From: Bacteroidales bacterium
GTDB taxonomy: Bacteria; Bacteroidota; Bacteroidia; Bacteroidales; UBA932
DNA length: 5,909 bases
NCBI GenBank assembly: GCA_004552115.1
Contig: SFPH01000065.1
Span: forward strand, 1 to 5,909
Reading direction: 5' to 3'
Of this stretch, positions 1-5,080 are shown piece after piece. Below the pieces are notes generated by a model. It made no database searches and was not told the origin of the DNA. It saw nothing but the letters and a program-made list of their open reading frames with translations. Each line of letters opens with the position of its first letter. The stretch's first letter is position 1. Made by a program: the position numbers and the translations under genes.

Positions 1-30
1 GGCAGTGTCTTCAGCATCTGAAACGGTCAT
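1..30 (-). CDS. 5' end of a further operon gene, cut by the left window edge
   Basis: An ATG at 30-28 opens a frame reading MTVSDAEDTA, which runs off the window, so only ten codons are visible and no function can be given. Two things support a real start. Its ATG overlaps the TGA of the preceding small gene as ATGA, a usual sign of translational coupling. In addition, a minus-strand AGGA at 41-38 lies seven bases before the ATG, a good Shine-Dalgarno spacing. It could still be a chance ATG, since ten codons carry almost no coding signal. Its place directly after the coupling-protein gene suggests that the operon continues to the left. Confidence 0.4.
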   Translation of the reverse strand, partial: MTVSDAEDTA

Positions 31-194
31 CGCCCTTTCCTGAATTCCCCGGCGTGGGCCTCAAAGAAGTCGTCGTAGGTCCTTACGCTGGGGATATCCG
101 TCCACTTTGTAGTCGATACAGGGTTGTAGTCCATGTCGAAATGCTTGCTCTCCTGTTCTGCACTGGGAAAATGGAAACCGCTGAGATAGATCAT
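27..194 (-). CDS. small protein of 55 residues, unrecognised
   Basis: The frame starts at an ATG (194-192), beginning MIYLSGFHFP, and ends in TGA at 27. It also stays open six codons further up to a TTG at 212. I prefer the ATG because GGA at 207-205 (minus strand GGAAAAC) gives a plausible ribosome site for it. The product is acidic to neutral and rich in aromatic residues, with several Phe and Tyr in a short length and a basic end (EFRKGR). It has no signal peptide, membrane segment or motif I recognise. It follows the coupling-protein gene after a spacer of about 60 bases, the widest gap in the GC-rich part, and overlaps the next start as ATGA. It could be a genuine small accessory protein or the eroded front of a longer one. 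Confidence 0.5.
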   Translation of the reverse strand: MIYLSGFHFPSAEQESKHFDMDYNPVSTTKWTDIPSVRTYDDFFEAHAGEFRKGR

Positions 195-255
195 ATCAAT
201 TGTTTTCCGCAAAAATAGAATTCATCACTGCCAAATATCGACATTCGGCTATTTC
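195..255 (-). promoter_or_regulatory. spacer with a possible Bacteroidota -7 promoter element
   Basis: This is the only spacer of note inside the GC-rich part, and it is visibly AT-rich. On the minus strand, 217-210 reads TATTTTTG, an exact fit to the TAnnTTTG -7 consensus known for Bacteroides sigma-ABfr promoters. The TTTG expected at about -33, 19-21 bases further up, is not at the right distance: the nearest (minus strand ATATTTGG) lies about 14 bases up. A start site from this box would also leave a leader of only about ten bases before the ATG at 194. The match may be chance in an AT-rich gap. I see no hairpin that would act as a terminator after the coupling-protein gene. Confidence 0.22.
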
Positions 256-2403
256 TCATTCTTCAGAACTCTTCTTCGTCCGGTCCAGGTCGTGCGGATT
301 AGGCAACTTCTCGTTCTCCGTCACGATGATGTTCCAGACCTCCTGCTTTATCCTCTCGAAGTTCTGCCGGACGATCCTGTTTACGTTTTCGCGGCACTTC
401 TCATCGCTGACCCTCCTGATAATGCCCTCCTGCTCTTCCCTTGTCATTGCGCTGAAGGTCCTCTCCAGTTCCTCCGAGATGTCGTCCGTGGACGGGAACC
501 GGCCGAGGGAGTGCTCCCTGTCCATGATGCGCCGCTTGATGTCCTGCCTGATGACCTGCTCGCCCAGACGGCGGACGTTGTTCTCTATATCCGCATCGCC
601 GAAGTCAGTCATCATCGGGAGCGGCTGCCTCTCCTCCTGCTTCTTGCGGTATCTGTCCATGTCGATCTGTATCTCGCCGCAGAAGAGCTTGCGCGCTATC
701 TTGGTGTCGTTGTTGTCCGCCACCTTCCCGAGGAATACTCCCTGGGAGAGTGTCTCGATGCGTGATATGGGCATTATGTCCTCCTGATGGAAGGAGGTGT
801 TGGTGGAGTCCGAGTCGGATCCGGTGGTCTCGCTCTGCTGCTGGCGGAACTCCTTGCCGAAGGACTTGCTCAGCTCCTCGGCGGTCTTTCCGTTGACCTG
901 ACCTGCGAAGATGTTGCCGACGGTGTTGAAGATGACATCGGCCTCCTTCTGGGTGTAGTCCCTCACCAGCTGGCTCTTGTCCTGTGCCCCGAGGACGATG
1001 GCCACCTTGTTGCTTCGGGCCGTGGCTATGAGGTTGTCAAGTCCCTTGATGAAGATGGTGGGCAGCTCGTCGAGCAGCACGCCGCACGGCCTCTTGCCCT
1101 TGTGGTTGATTAGCTTGAACATCCTCGAGGTGTAGAGCGCGAGCGTCGTTCCGTAGATGGCCTGGTAGTCGGGGTTGTTGCCCACGCATAGGATCTTGGG
1201 GTGCTCAGGGTCGTTGATGTCAAGGGAGAAGTCATCCCCGGACAGCACCCAGTAGATCTCCGGGGAGGCGAACTTGTTCAGTGGAATCTGGGCCGAGGCA
1301 ATCTGTCCCTGCAGCTGGTCCTGCGCCCCGCTGTTCAGCGCGTTGGCGAACGGACGTATCTTCACCTCTATGTCCTGGTACTGCTGGAGGATGTCAAAGA
1401 CCACCTCGTAGTCCTGTCCCATCAGCTCGATCAGGTGCGGGAAGGAGCAGTAACGTCCGTCTTCGTAGATGCGCAGGAACCACACCAGCGAGTCCACGTA
1501 CACCTTGGCGGACATCGAGAAGAAGTCCTCCTTCTCCGCCGTGTTCGGGTTGACGTTCTTCATGATAATCTCAGCAACCTCCGCAGTGGCCGCCTGGTCC
1601 GTGATGTACCTCGGATGAATAGGGTTGCACCTCTCGGAGTAGCGTGGGTCATTGAAGTTGATGATGTGGAACTCGGGCATCACGGGATAGCTGTCGATGC
1701 TGTGAAGGAGGTCGTTGTACACCACCTCGGTGAGGTCGGGGTACTTGTAGTCGTAGATGAACATCGTGTATCCCTTGCCTATCATCTGCTCGATGAACGG
1801 GTTGTAGACCGAGAACGACTTGCCGGAACCCGGGGTGCCGAGAATCATCGTTGCCCTGAAGGGGTTCACCACGTTGATCCATCCGTTGTGGATGACACCC
1901 TTGTACTGGTAACGAGTAGGGATGTTGATCGAATCCTTGGTCTCGATCTTCTCGTCGCACTGCTCGAAGGTCTCGTTCACGTCGTTCAGCCTGTCCCAGT
2001 TGAGACTGAGGTGCCGGCCGATCATCGCCACCGAATAGGCGACGAGGGCGAATCCCGACAGCGAGAGCAGCGTGTAGACGATCCCGACCACGGGAGGGAA
2101 GAGGAACAGCAGCAGCCCTCCGGCACCCGTCAGGGCCACAGTCCTCCAGTTGGCCGGCTTGCCCTTGCCGCTCCTGACGATGTTGCTCATCACGATGAGC
2201 GCGAGGCTCAGGAGCTTCGTCTTCAGGTATGAGGAAAAGAACCCGTGCGAGCGGAATGACAGCATCACCCTGTCGGAGATATCCGAACGTAGTCCCAATG
2301 ACATGAAAAGAGGATACTCGTAGTAGTAGATGTTCACTGCGAGTATCACCACCGAGACGAGGACCATGCACATGAAGTACGGCTCGTATTCCTGCTTCCG
2401 CAT
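256..2403 (-). CDS. mobC: MobC-like conjugative coupling protein (VirD4/TraG family ATPase)
   Basis: This 715-residue protein is the type IV coupling protein that links a relaxase-DNA complex to the secretion channel and drives DNA transfer with ATP at the inner membrane. Residues about 10-30, 63-76, 89-103 and 104-127 are hydrophobic, giving the N-terminal membrane domain with an aromatic stretch (NIYYYEY) as in Bacteroidota MobC proteins. The Walker A motif GTPGSGKS is at 189-196 and the Walker B motif GVLLDELP at 441-448. They are followed by the family's ATARSNKVA and LGAQDKSQL signature (about 460-479). A Ser/Thr/Gln-rich linker at 520-540 and a charged, helical C-terminal part of about 130 residues complete it. 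Length and layout fit a complete MobC. The ATG start lies six bases after the stop of the gene before it, so it is surely co-transcribed. Neither the channel genes nor other transfer genes are in view. Family assignment is firm; the symbol follows Bacteroides usage. Confidence 0.93.
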   Translation of the reverse strand: MRKQEYEPYFMCMVLVSVVILAVNIYYYEYPLFMSLGLRSDISDRVMLSFRSHGFFSSYLKTKLLSLALIVMSNIVRSGKGKPANWRTVALTGAGGLLLFLFPPVVGIVYTLLSLSGFALVAYSVAMIGRHLSLNWDRLNDVNETFEQCDEKIETKDSINIPTRYQYKGVIHNGWINVVNPFRATMILGTPGSGKSFSVYNPFIEQMIGKGYTMFIYDYKYPDLTEVVYNDLLHSIDSYPVMPEFHIINFNDPRYSERCNPIHPRYITDQAATAEVAEIIMKNVNPNTAEKEDFFSMSAKVYVDSLVWFLRIYEDGRYCSFPHLIELMGQDYEVVFDILQQYQDIEVKIRPFANALNSGAQDQLQGQIASAQIPLNKFASPEIYWVLSGDDFSLDINDPEHPKILCVGNNPDYQAIYGTTLALYTSRMFKLINHKGKRPCGVLLDELPTIFIKGLDNLIATARSNKVAIVLGAQDKSQLVRDYTQKEADVIFNTVGNIFAGQVNGKTAEELSKSFGKEFRQQQSETTGSDSDSTNTSFHQEDIMPISRIETLSQGVFLGKVADNNDTKIARKLFCGEIQIDMDRYRKKQEERQPLPMMTDFGDADIENNVRRLGEQVIRQDIKRRIMDREHSLGRFPSTDDISEELERTFSAMTREEQEGIIRRVSDEKCRENVNRIVRQNFERIKQEVWNIIVTENEKLPNPHDLDRTKKSSEE

Positions 2404-2409
2404 GGCGCT

Positions 2410-2730
2410 CTATGAGTCTGTCTTACGGGCGAGAGAGTTGAGACGGTAAAGCCCGAGTCCCTCCTTGGCCAGTTTGAACTCCGTCTCGAAGAGGGATATC
2501 TTCTTCGAATGCTCTTCCGACAGGTCCTTCGGGCAGTCCGAGAGTGCCGCCATCTCAGCGGCCAGGTCCGAGAGGAAGGCATAGACCGTTCCCAGGTCAT
2601 CCTCGCTGACTGATGAGATGAGCTTCGTTGCCAGCTGCCTAGCACCCATCTCTCTTCCTTCTTCCTGCGAGAGGCAGGCTGTCACCTCCCGGCTCTCGTC
2701 GTCAAGTATTAAGCTGAAAAGTTTCTGCAT
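2410..2730 (-). CDS. unrecognised helical protein of 106 residues between relaxase and coupling protein
   Basis: I do not recognise this protein. It starts at ATG 2730, only four bases after the stop of the preceding gene, and its TAG lies six bases before the coupling-protein start, so it belongs to the mobilization transcript. The sequence is soluble and mostly helical by eye: acidic and hydrophobic residues alternate through residues 1-30 (MQKLFSLILDDESREV), then 40-60 (EDDLGTVYAFLSDLAAEM), then 70-100 with a basic end (LARKTDS). It has no cysteine pairs, zinc motif, signal peptide or membrane segment. Its codon use matches its GC-rich neighbours, so it has probably moved with them. The position suggests a relaxosome accessory or an adaptor between relaxase and coupling protein, but that is inference from context only. 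Confidence 0.8.
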   Translation of the reverse strand: MQKLFSLILDDESREVTACLSQEEGREMGARQLATKLISSVSEDDLGTVYAFLSDLAAEMAALSDCPKDLSEEHSKKISLFETEFKLAKEGLGLYRLNSLARKTDS

Positions 2731-2734
2731 GATG

Positions 2735-3163
2735 TCATTTCTTGTCTATTGAATAATCTACTATGTCCTCCTCCGGATTCCCCGAGGAGGAGTGCCCGAG
2801 TGGCGAGTACTGCCGGACGGTTTCTTCACCGTCCTCTCCCATTACTGCGAGGATGAACGGGAAGCGGCTGTTCTCCACTGGCTTTGAGAACCGCAGGGCG
2901 GTTCCCGAGGCATCCCTGAGGGTTAGCACCTTCTTGTGCGCCCCGCAGGCCTGATGCCTGCCGTAGAGCTTCTTCATGTCCTGCTCCACCTTCAGGTCAT
3001 CAGCCTTCAACATGACCGGGAAGGGGCCGCTGCCGGCCATCTTCACGGAGATCAGGGTCTCCGGCTCCACGTATGAAAGGCTCCCGTCCTCATCCCTGAC
3101 GGCGAAATAGGCCTTGCCGGACTCCTCGTCACGGCAAAGGAAAAGACTTAATTCGTGTATCAT
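2735..3163 (-). CDS. unrecognised protein of 142 residues following the relaxase
   Basis: I do not recognise this protein. The start chosen is ATG 3163 (MIHELSLFLC), eleven bases after the relaxase stop, with a weak GAAG-like ribosome site. A longer frame from 3325 would overlap the relaxase by about 150 bases and begins with unlike, Arg/Gly/Cys-rich residues. The protein looks beta-rich, with short alternating stretches such as KAYFAVRDEDGSLSYVEPE (about 17-35), LISVKMAGSGPFPVML (36-51), KVLTLRDASGTALRFSKP (about 77-94) and FPFILAVMGEDGEE (about 100-113), and then an acidic tail. This pattern suggests a compact beta fold of repeated strands. There is no signal peptide or membrane segment. 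It is placed between relaxase and coupling protein, so a role in the relaxosome is a reasonable guess but unproven. Confidence 0.75.
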   Translation of the reverse strand: MIHELSLFLCRDEESGKAYFAVRDEDGSLSYVEPETLISVKMAGSGPFPVMLKADDLKVEQDMKKLYGRHQACGAHKKVLTLRDASGTALRFSKPVENSRFPFILAVMGEDGEETVRQYSPLGHSSSGNPEEDIVDYSIDKK

Positions 3164-3174
3164 AATTCTTCGTT

Positions 3175-4362
3175 TCAGATTGACAATCCTTTCTTTCTTT
3201 TTCGTTTCTTCCTTATGTCCCTCTCCATCGACTTCGCATCCGGTGCACCGGTATGAGGTATGGACTCCTTCTGCGTCTCCTCGGCAACTGCCGACTCCCG
3301 TTCCTGTCCTTCCCTTACACTCCACTGTCCCCGTTCCTCTGCATCACGGAAAAGCGCTGTGCTGATGCCTTCTCCCAACTCGCTGCACTTGAAGACGCTG
3401 CGGCTGCCGTGGTCCATGAAGGTCGCTCCGAAGATCTTCCCATCTTCAGTCCTTGAGAACATGACGGTGATGCCTTTACACTCAAGCATCCTCCCGAAAT
3501 GCCGCGCCGATGAGGAGTAACCCAGACAGCTCAGGGCGATTCCCCGTACCCTGTCTTTCTCACGCCTCCTGCACCGGAGCTCTCCCGGGCCTTCCCGGAG
3601 CCTTTCCTCCAGAGCGTCCCTGAGGTTGATTCCCAAGGTGCTTGCCTTCACCGGCCGTCCGGTCGGAGCGCCGCTCCTGTCAAGCCCCTGAAGCTGCATT
3701 CTCTCGCCGGAGGGAGTGTTGCTGCTGACTATCCTCACCCCGCATCTTCGGAGGAGCATCTCGAACTGCTCCCTCGTAGAGAAACTGTATGAGAGGCATC
3801 GCCGGGTGATGTCAGAGATCTGCTCTGTCCTGTTCCCCGCCTCGGGATCGAACCTCCGAAGAGATACCCCGGACGATTGCCCCTGAGTCCGTCCCTGACC
3901 TCGTCCCACCACGAACCCGTACCGTGGACCGAGGTCCCTGAGGATTGCCTGAAGGCGCCGGCGCTGGTTGGAGTCGCTGATCACCCTTCCTGTCCTGTCC
4001 ACCTTCACGGAGACCACGTGGAAATGCTCCCTTCCGGTATCCGTATGGCGGTAGACGATGAACGGCTGGCTGCCGTAGCCAAGGCCCTCCATGATGTCCC
4101 TTGCCAGTGCCATCGCCCTGCTGTCGTCGAGTCTTTCCCCGGGACCGGGGTTGATGCTCATATGGAACGACAGGGACCTTGTCCTTGCGGATATGGCCGG
4201 GTTGTTCTCGTAAGCATCGAAGGTGCGCAGGACAGTCGCCAGGGAGTCTCCCTCCATGTTGCTCACGCCGACCACTATGGCCTCGCCCGAGGCGACCTTG
4301 CGCTCGTTGTAGCCAACCGGTGTCCGGCAGGATGCCGCTCCCCTCTGAATCTTCACGACCAC
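3175..4362 (-). CDS. mobB: MobB-like relaxase (MOBP-type mobilization nuclease)
   Basis: This 395-residue protein is the relaxase that cuts one strand at the transfer origin through a tyrosine, stays bound to the 5' end and leads it into the recipient. The start MVVKIQRG matches the usual MVAKI opening of Bacteroidota MobB. The start codon is GTG at 4362 and the codon before it is TAG, so no longer frame is possible. Tyr18 in VGYNE sits where the catalytic Tyr of motif I is expected. His67 lies in SFHMSINPGPGERL. The metal-binding HUH-type motif is YRHTDTGREHFH, with His106, His113 and His115. The nuclease domain covers about residues 1-150. The rest includes two copies of a module (about 189-244 and 279-330) and a lysine-rich tail (KKRKRKK, 385-391). 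The length is typical and no key residue is missing. The SSB gene lies upstream and two small unknown genes follow within the same run. Confidence 0.91.
   Translation of the reverse strand: MVVKIQRGAASCRTPVGYNERKVASGEAIVVGVSNMEGDSLATVLRTFDAYENNPAISARTRSLSFHMSINPGPGERLDDSRAMALARDIMEGLGYGSQPFIVYRHTDTGREHFHVVSVKVDRTGRVISDSNQRRRLQAILRDLGPRYGFVVGRGQGRTQGQSSGVSLRRFDPEAGNRTEQISDITRRCLSYSFSTREQFEMLLRRCGVRIVSSNTPSGERMQLQGLDRSGAPTGRPVKASTLGINLRDALEERLREGPGELRCRRREKDRVRGIALSCLGYSSSARHFGRMLECKGITVMFSRTEDGKIFGATFMDHGSRSVFKCSELGEGISTALFRDAEERGQWSVREGQERESAVAEETQKESIPHTGAPDAKSMERDIRKKRKRKKGLSI
3373..3528 (-). repeat. second copy of the internal protein module in the relaxase
   Basis: Relaxase residues about 279-330 (CLGYSSSAR to FKCSELG) align with residues 189-244 with about one gap in the first half. 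Shared positions include Cys-Leu, Tyr-Ser, Ser, Arg, Phe, Leu, Gly and the final Leu-Gly. A charged linker (about 251-272, Arg/Glu-rich) separates the two copies. What follows is a Glu-rich stretch and the basic tail. Confidence 0.5.
3631..3798 (-). repeat. first copy of an internal protein module in the relaxase
   Basis: Relaxase residues about 189-244 resemble residues 279-330. Both begin CLxYSxSxR, followed by F, L and a Gly before a hydrophobic strand (GVRIV here, GITVM in the second copy), and both end in a short motif (VKASTLG here, FKCSELG there). The similarity is visible only in the protein; the DNA is diverged, so this is an old duplication. Such modules lie behind the nuclease domain and could help bind DNA or partner proteins, which is inference. 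Confidence 0.5.
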
Positions 4363-4386
4363 CTACAGCCCGAAGTCTATGAACAT
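4363..4386 (-). other. seven-codon mini reading frame directly before the relaxase GTG
   Basis: On the minus strand, ATG at 4386 opens MFIDFGL followed by TAG, and that TAG is immediately followed, in the same frame, by the relaxase GTG. With AGGAGG ten bases upstream this looks like a short coupled leader frame: ribosomes finishing here would stop right at the relaxase start. An alternative is that AGGAGG simply serves the relaxase from a long distance (34 bases), which is too far for normal initiation. A third reading is a sequencing error in the TAG that hides a slightly longer relaxase, but the usual family opening at MVVKI speaks against this. Confidence 0.3.
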
Positions 4387-4396
4387 GGGGGTGCCG

Positions 4397-4402
4397 CCTC
4401 CT
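4397..4402 (-). promoter_or_regulatory. perfect Shine-Dalgarno AGGAGG at the SSB stop codon
   Basis: Minus-strand AGGAGG begins with the final A of the SSB TGA stop. It lies ten bases before the ATG of the seven-codon frame and 34 bases before the relaxase GTG. Bacteroidota genes generally show weak Shine-Dalgarno use, and the other starts in this operon lack such a strong one, so this site stands out. Confidence 0.4.
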
Positions 4403-4710
4403 CAGGCGTTGCTGCGTGGCTGTCCTGTCAGCTCGAGGTCACGGGCGAAGACGTCGATGTTGGTGAAGGTCTTGCCGTCCTTCTCCACGAAGGAGATGGA
4501 CAGATGACCTGAGACAATCACGCCCTGCCCTTTCTTCAGGTAGTCGAGGACCCCGGTCCTGACGGCGGTCACATCGTAGAACGTCGATGTCTTCTCTCCC
4601 TTCCTGGTGTCGTTGACCGCTACGCGGAATGACATGTACTCCTTGCCGTTCTGGTCCTGGAGCACTCTGGCGTCTCCTGTGAGATTGCCGCTGATGGTGA
4701 TGTTCTGCAT
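4402..4710 (-). CDS. ssb: short single-stranded DNA-binding protein (SSB, OB fold)
   Basis: This 102-residue protein covers single-stranded DNA during replication, repair or transfer. The whole length is one OB fold of the SSB family: NITISGNLTGDARV at the start, MSFRVAVNDTR (about 25-35), the STFYDVTAV strand (42-50), the YLKKGQGVIVSGHLSIS strand pair (58-74) and TNIDVFARDLEL (82-93). Cellular SSBs usually run to about 110-180 residues with a flexible linker and an acidic tip like DDDIPF. Here the protein ends at GQPRSNA with neither, so it probably does not recruit the usual SSB partners by that tip. ATG 4710 lies 12 bases after the stop of the gene before it, without a clear ribosome site. 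Sitting just upstream of the relaxase, it is more likely a mobile-element SSB for the transferred strand than the chromosomal housekeeping copy. Confidence 0.93.
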   Translation of the reverse strand: MQNITISGNLTGDARVLQDQNGKEYMSFRVAVNDTRKGEKTSTFYDVTAVRTGVLDYLKKGQGVIVSGHLSISFVEKDGKTFTNIDVFARDLELTGQPRSNA

Positions 4711-4722
4711 TGTCTGTGGTTT

Positions 4723-5058
4723 TTAGAGTTTCGGTATTATGACTGTGCCCCTGTCCGGGGTCTTGCTGTTCTCCTTTGGCTGCTCTCCGCTGGTGCGGGC
4801 CCTGTTGTGGCTCACTCCGAAGTAATCCATCAGGGAGTGGACCTTGTCGGTCATCTCCATCGTGAGATCCATCAGGCCCAGCTGGTTCCTCTGTGTCTCC
4901 TTGACCGTGACCACCGGATTGCCGTCCCGGTCCGTCAGGAGGATGGCCTTGTTGTATGCGGCGACGAACTGGTTGTACAGTACGCCTATCCTCTTCACTT
5001 CCGAGGCCAGATGCTCGATGGCCGTGATTGCGCCCTGAGGCAGGTCGGCCTTCTTCAT
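4723..5058 (-). CDS. unrecognised protein of 111 residues, first gene after the junction
   Basis: I do not recognise this protein. From ATG 5058 it reads MKKADLPQGAITAIEHLASE, with a helical first third (residues 8-40). A short turn with a strand (LTDRDGNPVVTVKE, about 41-54) comes next, then a second helix (about 60-82, LGLMDLTMEMTDKVHSLMDYFG) and a polar, proline-containing tail ending VIIPKL. There is no signal peptide or membrane segment. An AGGA lies only two bases before the ATG, too close to be ideal. The frame stays open upstream to a TAG at 5100-5098. The codons between the ATG and the junction (NLRT) read sensibly, so the original start may have been lost and the protein may be 5'-truncated. 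Its place before SSB and relaxase matches where small relaxosome proteins often sit, but no DNA-binding motif is visible. Confidence 0.72.
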   Translation of the reverse strand: MKKADLPQGAITAIEHLASEVKRIGVLYNQFVAAYNKAILLTDRDGNPVVTVKETQRNQLGLMDLTMEMTDKVHSLMDYFGVSHNRARTSGEQPKENSKTPDRGTVIIPKL

Positions 5059-5059
5059 C

Positions 5060-5080
5060 GTCCTGAGATTGCGAAGTAAG
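5060..5080. other. composition and gene-content junction
   Basis: Right of about 5069 the DNA is AT-rich and encodes the dehydrogenase, whose family-like sequence runs to codons for LTSQ (last codon 5071-5069). Left of it the DNA is GC-rich and belongs to the mobilization operon, whose first visible start is at 5058. The two gene sets thus meet within about a dozen bases, in the middle of a coding sequence. No inverted repeat, integrase gene or duplicated target is visible, since the other end of the element is not in the window. Confidence 0.65.

Noticed and set aside
1201..2232. A 343-codon plus-strand frame opposite the coupling-protein gene
   Set aside because: It is rich in Val, Leu, Arg, His and Asp without any motif and lies entirely antisense to a clear VirD4-type ATPase. 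Long antisense frames are common in GC-rich genes.
3164..3325. A longer start for the 142-residue gene
   Set aside because: The extra 54 residues overlap the relaxase tail in another frame and are Cys/Gly/Arg/Lys-rich with no family-like look. ATG 3163 sits right after the relaxase stop as expected in an operon.
4363..4365. Suppression or recoding of the TAG before the relaxase GTG
   Set aside because: TAG is also the ordinary stop of the 106-residue gene, nothing points to a recoded amber codon, and the relaxase has a normal family start right after it.
3877..4512. A 211-codon plus-strand frame across the relaxase and SSB genes
   Set aside because: It is antisense to the conserved HUH nuclease domain and to the SSB end, and has no recognisable domain.
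5067..5078. A CTnDOT-type integration core (GTANNTTTGC-like) at the junction
   Set aside because: The minus strand reads CTTACTTCGC here, which is suggestive in place but mismatches several fixed positions. There is no integrase gene and no second end to compare, so chance cannot be excluded.
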